Assembly: GCF_016862455.1 (NCBI RefSeq)
Contig: NZ_BOMZ01000092.1
Location: 1 to 34,238 of the forward strand
Length of the DNA: 34,238 nucleotides
Reading direction: 5' to 3'
DNA from: Actinoplanes utahensis
GTDB lineage: Bacteria; Actinomycetota; Actinomycetes; Mycobacteriales; Micromonosporaceae
Positions within the stretch are counted from its first letter, which is position 1. Each line of letters starts with the position of its first letter. Positions 1 through 7,223 of this stretch are shown one piece after another. The position numbers and the translations under genes are program-made. The notes beneath the pieces were generated by a model. The model worked only from the letters and a program-made list of their open reading frames with translations, made no database searches and was not told the DNA's origin.

Positions 1-90
1 GCCACCGGCGATCCCGCCACCGGCGATCCCGCCACCGGCGATCCCGCCACCGGCGATCCCGCCACCGGCGATCCCGCCACCGGCGATCCC
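1..90 (+). repeat. Six perfect tandem copies of a 15-bp unit
   Basis: The unit GCCACCGGCGATCCC is repeated six times without a mismatch and continues off the left edge of the window. Read in frame it encodes ATGDP pentapeptides. Perfect identity, including at synonymous positions, implies recent expansion or slippage, so copy number may vary between strains. Confidence 0.95.
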
Positions 91-189
91 GCCGCGGATC
101 CTCCGTCGATCGCCCCGCCGTCCGCCGGCTTTCCGCCCGTCGCCGCGCCGCCTGTCGGCCCGCCAACCCTCGCCCCGCCGTCCGACTGA
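1..189 (+). CDS. C-terminal end of a repeat-tailed, proline-rich protein (5' end outside window)
   Basis: Frame 1 is open from the first base to a TGA at 187-189 and gives a 62-residue tail. The first 30 residues are six identical Ala-Thr-Gly-Asp-Pro pentapeptides; the rest is rich in Pro and Ala and ends in PPSD. No domain is visible, so the function is unknown. Low-complexity Pro/Ala tails of this kind are common at the ends of actinobacterial surface or signalling proteins, but which sort this is cannot be told. The frame is chosen because the repeat unit is a multiple of three and the stop is clean. It faces the ferritin-like gene, with 73 bases between the two stops. Because only the tail is present, the coding call itself is moderately uncertain. 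Confidence 0.5.
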   Translation, partial: ATGDPATGDPATGDPATGDPATGDPATGDPAADPPSIAPPSAGFPPVAAPPVGPPTLAPPSD

Positions 190-262
190 AGTCTGCCCGG
201 CCGCTCACCGCCTCGGAGGATCCAGCCGATCCCGGGACGGACCTGAGGTTGCCATCCTGCCC

Positions 263-1054
263 TCAGCTTCCCAGCAGCGCCTTCTGCCGGGCCGCCTTCT
301 GTCCGACGGCCTTCTGCCCGGCCGCCTCCTGCTCGGCGGCCCCTTGCTGAGCTGCGGCGACCCGGCGGCCGAAGACAGAGGCGGCCATCGGGCGGAAGAG
401 GCGCAGGACATCGGTCACGAACCGGTGGCGGGCCAGGCCCAGAGCACGCAGCGCGCCGCCGTGATCGGCGGCGACCACGAGCGCCGCGCCCACCATCAGC
501 ACCCACCATCCCACGGCTGCGGCGAACCGGCCGGCCCGTGGGGCCGCGGCGAAACCCTGCCGCAGCCGGTCCAAGTGGAACGGCACGTGCCGCTCCTCAT
601 CGGCGAGGATCCGGGCGGCGACCCCGGAGACGTACGGGTCGCCGCAGCCGTCACGCAGCGCCCGGTAATACCGCAGCGCCACCACCTCGGCCAGCATCAA
701 CGTCATCAGCTCCAGTCGCAGGCCGCCACCACGGCGTACCAGAACGAAGACGGTGTCGGTCCAGTGCCCGCCGATCGTCTCCGCCCCGGCGTACCGCAGC
801 ACGCGCGCCAGCCGTACCGCATGGCTCTGCTCCTCGGCCACGAAAAGCCGCACCGCCGCCAGATAGACCGGATCGCCGGCCCGCTCCGCCGCCGCGATCA
901 CACTGGTCCCGTCCCCGTCCTCACCGGCCTGGAACCGCTGGATGCTGCGGATCAGCGCCCGCGGCAGCCGCCCACCGGCCGGCTGCGGCTCGTCCTGCCC
1001 GGCCCGGCGGCGGGCGTGCTCCTGAAACGTCGCGAGATGCTGCCGAAAGTCCAT
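263..1054 (-). CDS. Ferritin-like (di-iron type) protein with a repeat tail
   Basis: The 263-residue product has the helical pattern of a ferritin-like fold. Two E-x-x-H motifs, EEQSH near residue 75 and EERH near residue 154, and a further Glu in LMLAEVVALRYY near residue 123 fit carboxylate/histidine metal ligands. Such proteins bind a di-iron centre in oxidases, hydroxylases or iron-handling proteins; the exact role cannot be read here. A hydrophobic stretch around residues 182-196 (WWVLMVGAALVVAA) could contact the membrane. The last 30 residues are imperfect A-x-x-Q-K/E pentapeptides encoded by 15-bp repeats. The ATG at 1054 is used because an in-frame TGA lies a few codons upstream. The stop faces the stop of the preceding gene. 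Confidence 0.75.
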   Translation of the reverse strand: MDFRQHLATFQEHARRRAGQDEPQPAGGRLPRALIRSIQRFQAGEDGDGTSVIAAAERAGDPVYLAAVRLFVAEEQSHAVRLARVLRYAGAETIGGHWTDTVFVLVRRGGGLRLELMTLMLAEVVALRYYRALRDGCGDPYVSGVAARILADEERHVPFHLDRLRQGFAAAPRAGRFAAAVGWWVLMVGAALVVAADHGGALRALGLARHRFVTDVLRLFRPMAASVFGRRVAAAQQGAAEQEAAGQKAVGQKAARQKALLGS

Positions 1055-1166
1055 GGCCGAAACCCTGGCCCGCAGCCGTCACCGCGCGAAAGGCCCATCA
1101 CGGAACCTCCACACGATCTCCCACCGGTGATTCGCCGACCGATCACTTCGTCCGTAGGGTCGGACC

Positions 1167-1793
1167 ATGGAGCGGGTGAATGCGCTCGACCGGCCGATCG
1201 TGGCCGGATACGACTGGGGTGGCCTGGCGTCCTGCGTCGCCGCGGCGTTGTGGCCGGGGCGGGTGGCCGGGCTGGTCTCGCTTGCTGGTTACGACATCAT
1301 CGACATCGAGCGACAACGGCACGGGTACGACCCGGTGGCCGAGCACGCCGTGTGGTACCAGCACCTGTTCCAGACCGAACGCGGCCGGGAGAGCCTGGCC
1401 GCGCACCGCCGCGACCTGTGCCGGATGCTGTGGCGGCAGTGGTCGCCCCGGTGGGCGTTCGACAGTGCGACGTTCGACCGGACCGCTCCGTCGTTCGACA
1501 ACCCGGACTTCGTCGACGTCGTCATCCACGCCTACCGGCACGCGCTCGGCCAGGCCGCGGGCGATCCGGCCTACGACGATCTCGAGGTACGCCTCGCCGC
1601 CCGTCCGAAGATCACTGTTCCGGCGGTGACCCTGGACGGCGCCACCGACACCCTGAAGCCGAACGGCACCGCCGACCACGCTCCGATGTTCCGCGCCGCC
1701 CACCAGCATCGCCTGATCGATGCCGGTCACAACCTCCCACAGGAGGCGCCGGCGGCGTTCGCCGACGCCGTCCTGACCGTCCACCACCTCTGA
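1167..1793 (+). pseudogene. N-terminally truncated alpha/beta hydrolase (epoxide hydrolase/dehalogenase-like)
   Basis: The 208 residues match the second part of an alpha/beta hydrolase. The nucleophile elbow G-Y-D-W-G-G, with Asp as nucleophile as in epoxide hydrolases and haloalkane dehalogenases, lies only about 14 residues from the start. The C-terminal DAGHNLPQEAP segment carries the catalytic His. Family members are usually near 290 residues, with 80-90 residues including the first strands and the HGxP oxyanion-hole motif before the elbow; those are missing. The frame is closed just upstream by a TAG at 1155-1157, so the start cannot be extended. The upstream DNA leads directly into the divergent ferritin-like gene. 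It is most likely a remnant of a deletion; a shortened expressed protein is possible but would lack a full fold. Confidence 0.7.
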
Positions 1794-1834
1794 CGACTGG
1801 CCGGCTCCGGTGACCCGTTACTTCCGGTGACCCA

Positions 1835-2170
1835 TCACCTCCGGTGCGCCCGGAGACCGGCCTCGCAGGCGTGCCTGGCCTGCCGCCAGATCGCCTCGAA
1901 CTGTTCCACGGAGATCTCCCGGAAGCGGTATTCGACGGCCGCTTCCGGGGTCCATCCGTACTCGCTGTGGTACGCGCTCAGGGCGGGAAGCCCTTCCTCG
2001 TCCCTCAGCCGCATTTCCTCAGCGAGCGATGCGGCGGCGAAGGTGGCGTCGTCGTTGTTCTCGCGCCGCTCCACGTAGCGTGTGACCCATCGCGTCTCGT
2101 CGAGTTCGGCGTAACACCATGCGTCTTCCTCGATGACGCGATCGAGGCGCCACCGGATGTAGGTTGCCAT
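1835..2170 (-). CDS. Small acidic hypothetical protein
   Basis: The 111-residue product is rich in Glu, Arg, Trp and Tyr and has no signal peptide, membrane segment or motif that I recognise. A GTG at 2218 would give 127 residues, but the ATG at 2170 (MATYIRWRLDRVIEED) looks the more natural N-terminus and has a GGAG about 11 bases upstream. Codon use is less GC-biased than that of the neighbours. It lies on the minus strand between the truncated hydrolase and the damaged oxidoreductase, in a patch where several genes are eroded. No function can be assigned. Confidence 0.6.
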   Translation of the reverse strand: MATYIRWRLDRVIEEDAWCYAELDETRWVTRYVERRENNDDATFAAASLAEEMRLRDEEGLPALSAYHSEYGWTPEAAVEYRFREISVEQFEAIWRQARHACEAGLRAHRR

Positions 2171-2256
2171 CGCGGCATCTACTCCAGCCCTCTTGTGGCT
2201 TCTTGCGATGAGTTTCACAGCATTGCGCGGGTGCGCCGGCCCCCGCCTGACACCCG

Positions 2257-3534
2257 GTGATCCACCACCGTAGCCCGAACCGTGTCGCGGGATTCCTCAT
2301 CGACACCCGGCTCCGGTCCGCTGAGCCTTTCCGCCCTGATTGCGCGGGCCGGCGTGGGTGGGATACCGAGGGCGGGGGCCCGGACGCGATCACCCCACTG
2401 GCGGCGGCCGCGGCGTGGCGGCCGGAGCTTCGCCTCGGATCGGCGGTGATCCCGGTGTCCACACGAGGTCCCGGCGTGCTGGCCCAGACCGCGGCGACGC
2501 TGGCCGGGCTCAGCCGCGAGCCGCTGCTGCTCGGCATCGGCTCGTCGGTGCCGGCGCATGTCACGGCGCTCAACGGGGTCCCGTTCGAGCGGCCGCTGGC
2601 CCGGGTGCGGGACACGCTGCGTCTTCTCCGTGCCGCGTTCGCGGGGGAGAGGGTGGACGAGACGTTCGAGACCTTCGCGGTACGGGGATTCCAGCTTCCC
2701 GACGTGCCCCGGCCGCGGCCGAAAGTGCTTGTCGGAGCATTGCGCCCGCGGATGACCCGGCTCGCGTTCGAGGACGGCGACGGAGCGGTGGTGAACCTGC
2801 TGACCGCGGACGATCTGCCCCGGGTGCTCGACGGGACCGGCGTACGGCGTACCGATCAGGTAATGGTGGTCAAGCTCTTCGTCTGCCCCACCCCGGACGC
2901 CGCGTTGGCACGGGAGCGGGGACGGCGCTTCCTCGGCTGGATCCTGAACCAGGAGCCGTACCGCAGGTTCCACGAATGGCTCGGCCGTGGCGACCGGCTG
3001 GCCGCGTCGCATCAGCGGTTCTTGCAGGGTGACGCCCGGGGCGCCGCGCTGGCCCTGCCCGACGATCTCGTGGACGAGCTGTGGCTGCACGGGCATCCCG
3101 AGGAGTGCCGCGAGCGGATCACCCGTTTCGTCCAGCCGGGCGTGACAGCGGTGCAGCTCTACGTCGCCGCACCCGGTGGCACCGGCCGCGAGCACGCTGA
3201 TCTGCTGGCGGCGCTGCGTCCCCGCTCCTGCCGGGCCGCCCGGTTCAGCGGCCTCCCGCGCTCTGCGCCGGGCTCGGGCTCGGCCAGAACGGATTGTCCT
3301 TGCGGCATTCCTCGACCGAGGTGCAGGGGTAGACGACCTGCCGGACGCCCGGCAGCGCCTCCAGCTCCTTGCCGGCGGCGGTGTCGCGGATCTCGCGGGT
3401 GGCGGCGCTGTTCTCGAGTCTCAGACGGAACGACTCCGGCAGGGTGTCCTCGTTCAGGTACTCGAGGAACTCCGGCTCGTCCGCGAACAGCTTTCGTGCC
3501 TTCGCGGCGGCAGCCGCCCTGTCCTCGAAGGTGA
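2257..3534 (+). pseudogene. Luciferase-like (LLM, F420-type) oxidoreductase, probably decayed at both ends
   Basis: Residues about 45-322 read as a luciferase-like monooxygenase/F420-dependent oxidoreductase barrel: ITPLAAAAA, LRLGSAVIPVSTRGP, LAQTAATLAGLS, LLLGIGSS, then FERPLARVRDTLRLLRAAFAG and PKVLVGALRPRMTRLAFEDGDGAVVN. The usual first strand and helix are replaced by about 44 unrelated residues. The expected end, near HADLLAALRP at about 3222, has no stop, and the frame runs on for about 100 Arg/Pro-rich residues antisense to the next gene. This suggests that the original start region was rearranged and the original stop lost. The core is undamaged, so loss of function would be recent. 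If expressed, it would be a flavin or F420 enzyme of unknown substrate. Confidence 0.6.
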
Positions 3535-3742
3535 TCTCGGTGATGCCGGGCCGCTTCTCGAGCCAGGCGCGCACGTCCGACTTCTGCCGCTCGGTCGCCT
3601 CGTCGTCCATGAAGACCGTGAAGGTGGCGTGCTGGTCGAGTTCCCGGGCCAGCCGCTCGTCGGCGGACTCCTCGAAGAGGCCGCAGCCCGCCAGCGTGAC
3701 CACGGCAAGCAACGCCCCGAAAACGATCTTCAGTAGTCGCAT
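3245..3742 (-). CDS. Lipoprotein with an FtsX-like extracellular domain
   Basis: The 165-residue product begins with a signal peptide ending in a lipobox (LAGC, Cys about residue 20), so it should be a membrane-anchored lipoprotein. The rest resembles the extracellular domain that FtsX carries between its first two membrane helices: a strand TFTVFMDDEAT, a helix followed by PGITEITFEDRAAAAAKARKLFAD, then LPESFRLRLEN and LPGVRQVVYP. In FtsX this domain couples the ABC complex to peptidoglycan hydrolases. Here it stands alone without FtsX membrane helices or an FtsE neighbour, so that role is inference. Two cysteines near the C-terminus (PCTSVEEC) could form a disulfide. TAGCGT ending 8 bases before the ATG could be a -10 element of a leaderless transcript. 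Confidence 0.75.
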   Translation of the reverse strand: MRLLKIVFGALLAVVTLAGCGLFEESADERLARELDQHATFTVFMDDEATERQKSDVRAWLEKRPGITEITFEDRAAAAAKARKLFADEPEFLEYLNEDTLPESFRLRLENSAATREIRDTAAGKELEALPGVRQVVYPCTSVEECRKDNPFWPSPSPAQSAGGR

Positions 3743-3809
3743 GGCGCTGCACGCTAGCGGATGCGGGTGACCAGCCCGGCCCGGAGTGGCGCAGGTCTCG
3801 GACAGCCGG

Positions 3810-4904
3810 TCAGCGGGGTCGTTCCCAGCGGTGGAAGGCCGAGCAGAGGGCGGCCAGAGTGAGCGCGAAGACCGGTAGCCACAGGAGGCGGTGGACGGGC
3901 CAGGCGCCGGTGGGTTCGTCCAGCAGGCCGGGCAGCCGGCCGGCGGGCACGCCGGCGAAGGTGACCAGCAGCAGGGCGCTCTGATGCCAGCAGAACACCG
4001 TCATCGCGGCCATGTTCAGCACGGCGACCGGGGTCCAGCGGGCCGGATGCCGCAGCCAGCCGGCCAGCCGGTCGCGGACCAGCAGATAGACGCCGATCTG
4101 GGCGGCCGCCAGCGCCAGCGCGAACAGCGACGGCGGATCGAGGTTGGACCAGCCGTCGCCGGGCACCCCGACCGCGCTCGCCGGATAGCCGGCCAGCAGC
4201 ACCAGCGCGGCGCCCGCGGCGACACCGACCGGCAGCAGCACCAGTCCGGCACGGCGCGGGAGACGGCCCTCGGCCAGCGCGATGCCCAACAGGTACGGCA
4301 CCGCCCAGCCGGCCACCGTCGCCACCGGGCGGGACCAGGCCGCCAGGTCGAGGTGACGGCCGATGTCCGAGGCCGCGACCAGCGGCAGCAACGGCAGCAG
4401 CGGCCACAGGCCGTACCGGCGGACGGCGGCCCGCAGCGCCGGGGCACACCCGGTCAGGACCAGATAGACCAGCAGAAACCACAGCGGGTGTACGAGTAAC
4501 GAGCGCACCACGTGCAAGGTGCTCTCCGGCGCGCCGGTGGCCCGCAGCAGCAGCCAGGCCGGCACCCAGACCGCGGCGAGCACCGCGACCGGCCGGGCCA
4601 GCCGGACGACCCGGGCGCCGAGCCAGGGCAGATGGCGGCCGCGGATGCCGCGGGCGGCCGAATATCCGCCGGCCAGGAAGAACAGGCCGAGGGTCTGCAG
4701 CACCCAGGTCGCCGGGATCAGCGCCGGATGCTCGCGCAGCGGGCTCGCGCCGTGCCAGGCGGTGGCCCGGGCCGGGTCGCTCACCACCGCGGAGACCAGC
4801 CAGTGCCCGAGGACCACGCCGAGGATCGCCACGGCGCGCAGGGCGTCGACCGTACGGTCGCGGTGTGCCGGGGTGGCGGCGTCGAGCCGCACCGCCAGGC
4901 TCAC
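3810..4904 (-). CDS. Acyltransferase 3 family integral membrane protein
   Basis: The 364-residue product is almost all membrane helices (about ten) and starts with R-D-R-T-V-D-A-L-R-A-V-A-I-L-G-V-V-L-G-H-W. This is the family signature, with the catalytic His in the first helix. Acyltransferase 3 proteins move acyl groups onto sugars or other acceptors at the membrane; the acceptor here is unknown. The GTG at 4904 overlaps the TGA of the upstream hydrolase (GTGA), which indicates translational coupling. A longer reading through the hydrolase region is not real. Coupling to a secreted hydrolase and the facing two-component pair suggests a cell-envelope modification unit; that is inference. Confidence 0.8.
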   Translation of the reverse strand: MSLAVRLDAATPAHRDRTVDALRAVAILGVVLGHWLVSAVVSDPARATAWHGASPLREHPALIPATWVLQTLGLFFLAGGYSAARGIRGRHLPWLGARVVRLARPVAVLAAVWVPAWLLLRATGAPESTLHVVRSLLVHPLWFLLVYLVLTGCAPALRAAVRRYGLWPLLPLLPLVAASDIGRHLDLAAWSRPVATVAGWAVPYLLGIALAEGRLPRRAGLVLLPVGVAAGAALVLLAGYPASAVGVPGDGWSNLDPPSLFALALAAAQIGVYLLVRDRLAGWLRHPARWTPVAVLNMAAMTVFCWHQSALLLVTFAGVPAGRLPGLLDEPTGAWPVHRLLWLPVFALTLAALCSAFHRWERPR

Positions 4905-5932
4905 CGCCGGCCTCCGGCGATCCCGGCCAGCGCGGTGAACGAGTCGGTGCCGGGCGACAGATAGTGGTCGTGATCGGAGACGTCGGCGGTGGGGAACAGC
5001 CGGGCGCCGAATCCCGGGTCCACCGGCTTGGCCCCGTGGCCCATGCCGAACAACCGGCCCGGCGGAACCCAGGCGACGAAGTCTCCGGTGCTCTGCCCGG
5101 CCCAGACCCGCGCGCCGGTGCGGAGCGCGGCGGCGCTGTCCACGCCCATGCCGGGGCTGCCGAACACGGCGAGGTCGGTCACCCGCGGGGAGAGCCGGGG
5201 CGCGGCGTGCCCGATCACCGTGGATCCGTAGCTGTGCCCGAGGAGCGCGATCGTGGCGTCCGGGCGGACCGCGGCGAGACCGTCCACGAAGCGGGTCAGC
5301 GCGGTGGCGCCGCTCTGCGACAGGTGGGGCCGGCCGGCCTCGTCGAAACCTTGGGGAGCGTCGTAGCCGAGCCAGGCGATCACCGCGAGACCGCCCGGAC
5401 CGGACCCGGCCCGCTGCAGGTCGGCGGCTTGCACGGCCGGCGAACGGTACGCCTGCCCGCCGACGCCACGCCAGAAGTTCGCCAGCCGGTTCCGCATGCC
5501 GGGCACGATAACCGCGACCCGCAACGCCGTGGACAGGTCGCCGAACACCTGGGCGACCCGGCCCCGTCCCCGCGGGTCGAAGATCAGGTAGTCGCCGTCG
5601 GGGTGGTCCACTCCGGACTCCTGCAGAGACCGCCGGTTCGCCGCGTACCGCAGGGCGATCGGCGCGCCGTCCAGGTTGCCGACCACACCCGGGTGCTCGG
5701 CGGCCAGCGCGGCCTGCCGGGCCGCCGGCATGGCGGCGAACCAGGCGCGGACCTCGGACGGGGTGGCGGTCACCGGGTCCGGCAGCTGCCGCCGGTCGGC
5801 CTGCCAGGCGGCGGCGCCGGCGGGCGGCAGGACCGGCGCGGTGGCGGGCGCGGCCAGCACCGAACCCGTCGCGGGCGCCACCACGACCGTGGTGATCACC
5901 AGTGCCGTCCGCAGGCGTCTGATCAATGTCAT
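4901..5932 (-). CDS. Secreted alpha/beta hydrolase of the DUF1023 type
   Basis: The 343-residue product starts with a signal peptide (MTLIRRLRTALVITTVVVAP, cleavage probably after VLAAP). The body has the DUF1023 features: GDYLIFDPRGRGRVAQVFGD, VAVIVPGMRNRLANF, LGYDAP, then the nucleophile elbow GHSYGS and a late SDHDHYLSP with a likely catalytic His. Actinobacterial members are serine hydrolases of largely unknown substrate. The ATG at 5932 is chosen over one 18 codons upstream because it begins exactly at the signal peptide. Its stop overlaps the GTG of the acyltransferase. It is divergent from the histidine kinase gene, across an intergenic region holding a strong inverted repeat. Confidence 0.8.
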   Translation of the reverse strand: MTLIRRLRTALVITTVVVAPATGSVLAAPATAPVLPPAGAAAWQADRRQLPDPVTATPSEVRAWFAAMPAARQAALAAEHPGVVGNLDGAPIALRYAANRRSLQESGVDHPDGDYLIFDPRGRGRVAQVFGDLSTALRVAVIVPGMRNRLANFWRGVGGQAYRSPAVQAADLQRAGSGPGGLAVIAWLGYDAPQGFDEAGRPHLSQSGATALTRFVDGLAAVRPDATIALLGHSYGSTVIGHAAPRLSPRVTDLAVFGSPGMGVDSAAALRTGARVWAGQSTGDFVAWVPPGRLFGMGHGAKPVDPGFGARLFPTADVSDHDHYLSPGTDSFTALAGIAGGRR

Positions 5933-5994
5933 GGCGCACACCGTGCCGGGACGGCGTGGCCCGGCACATCGGCCCGTGGTCGGCATCCGGGATA

Positions 5995-6018
5995 GCCCAC
6001 GGGCTTACGCCCGTGGGC
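5995..6018. promoter_or_regulatory. Perfect 10-bp inverted repeat in a divergent promoter region
   Basis: Arms GCCCACGGGC (5995-6004) and GCCCGTGGGC (6009-6018) flank a TTAC spacer. A further six-base pair, GGCATC (5982-5987) with GATGCC (6020-6025), extends it with an asymmetric gap. It lies between the hydrolase and kinase starts and ends close to where a -35 element for the kinase would sit. An operator for the adjacent response regulator is the natural guess. A terminator is unlikely, because no gene ends here. Confidence 0.6.
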
Positions 6019-6044
6019 CGATGCCCGGACGGTCCCCGCGTCAT

Positions 6045-6050
6045 TACGAT
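6045..6050 (+). promoter_or_regulatory. Likely -10 element of a leaderless kinase transcript
   Basis: TACGAT fits the actinobacterial -10 pattern TANNNT and ends 7 bases before the ATG at 6058, so transcription should begin at or next to the start codon. No Shine-Dalgarno sequence precedes that ATG. No convincing -35 is seen; the inverted repeat occupies that area, which suggests activator dependence (inference). Confidence 0.5.
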
Positions 6051-6057
6051 CTGCCGC

Positions 6058-7194
6058 ATGCCTGCCGCACACTTCCGGACGGGTGCCGTGCCGGCCTGGC
6101 TCGGCGCGTTCCTGTTCCCGTTCGCCCTGTTCCTGGCCGTCACCCTGCCCGGCGACCCCGCCGCCCTGCAATGGCTGGCGGGGATGGGCCTGGCCCTGCT
6201 CCTGCCGGTGAGCCTGGCACGCCGTTCACCGCTGGCGGCCCTCGTGGTGGTTCTGGTCGGCAGCGTCGCCGTGTTGTTCGCCGTGCCCGACCAGATCTAC
6301 GGCAGGATCCTCGCCGCCATCATGCTGGTCGTCACCGACGTCCTGGCCGGCAACGTGGCCGCCGTCCGGTCGCGGCGCGTTGCGATCCCGGTGGTGATCG
6401 CGGTCGCCGTCCTGCAAGGATCGGTGGCCGTCGCCCTCGGCTTCCTCGACGACGTGCCGACCATGCTCACCGTCGTGAGCCTGGCGGCCGTCACCGCCGG
6501 GGTGCTCGGCGACTCGATCGGGCAGCGCCGCCGTTACGCGACCGTCCAGCGGGAGCAGGCCGAGGCCCGGGCGGTGCAGGCCGAGCGGCTGCGCATCGCC
6601 CGCGAGCTGCACGACATGGTGGCGCACAGCATCGCCGTGATCGCCGTGCAGGCCGGGGTGGGCCGCCGGGTCATCGACACCCAGCCGGCGGAGGCCCGTA
6701 ACGCGCTGGCCAACATCGAGGACACCAGCCGGGACACCGCGGCGGCGCTGCGCCGGATGCTGGGCACGCTCCGGCGTACCGATGCGGGGTCCGGCCCGGC
6801 GCCGCGGGATCCGGCGCCCGGCCTCGCCGACCTCGACGATCTGGTGGCGCGCAGCGCTCAGGCCGGCGTGCGGGTCCGCCTGCGGCGGCACGGCGATCCG
6901 GTGCCGCTGCCGCCCGACATCGACCTGTCCGCGTTCCGCATCGTGCAGGAGGCGGTGACCAACGTGATCCGGCACGCCGGCACGGACGACTGCGACGTCG
7001 ACATCCGCCAGGACGCCGGCACGCTCACCATCGAGGTCGCCGACGACGGGCAGGGTCCCGCCGCCGGCGCCGGGAACGGCCTGACCGGCATGCGGGAGCG
7101 GGTCAGCCTGCTCGGCGGCGAGTTCGACGCCGGCGCGCGCCCCGACGGCGGCTTCCGGGTGGCCGCCCGCATCCCGCTGCCCGGAGCGGCATGA
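6058..7194 (+). CDS. NarL-family sensor histidine kinase
   Basis: The 378-residue product has about four to five N-terminal membrane helices (residues about 10-145), a short coiled linker rich in Q, E and A, then a HisKA_3 dimerisation helix. The H-box there is RIARELHDMVAHSIAVI, with the phospho-accepting His near residue 184. A C-terminal HATPase has the N-box FRIVQEAVTNVIRHA and the G-boxes ADDGQG and GLTGMRERV. It should sense a membrane or envelope signal and phosphorylate the downstream regulator. The start at 6058 is preferred because a -10 element sits 7 bases upstream and the membrane region begins right after; upstream in-frame codons run through the inverted repeat. Its stop overlaps an ATG of the next frame. 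Confidence 0.9.
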   Translation: MPAAHFRTGAVPAWLGAFLFPFALFLAVTLPGDPAALQWLAGMGLALLLPVSLARRSPLAALVVVLVGSVAVLFAVPDQIYGRILAAIMLVVTDVLAGNVAAVRSRRVAIPVVIAVAVLQGSVAVALGFLDDVPTMLTVVSLAAVTAGVLGDSIGQRRRYATVQREQAEARAVQAERLRIARELHDMVAHSIAVIAVQAGVGRRVIDTQPAEARNALANIEDTSRDTAAALRRMLGTLRRTDAGSGPAPRDPAPGLADLDDLVARSAQAGVRVRLRRHGDPVPLPPDIDLSAFRIVQEAVTNVIRHAGTDDCDVDIRQDAGTLTIEVADDGQGPAAGAGNGLTGMRERVSLLGGEFDAGARPDGGFRVAARIPLPGAA

Positions 7195-7223
7195 TGGGCG
7201 CTACCACGGAAGGCGGGGGAGCG

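Noticed and set aside
1..90. The 15-bp units as a CRISPR array or origin iterons
   Set aside because: There are no spacers between units, and they keep a coding frame that ends at a clean stop.
3810..6143. A 777-residue open frame on the minus strand joining the acyltransferase to upstream sequence
   Set aside because: Its first half is an Arg/Pro-rich shadow of the DUF1023 hydrolase; the real acyltransferase starts at the GTG overlapping the hydrolase stop.
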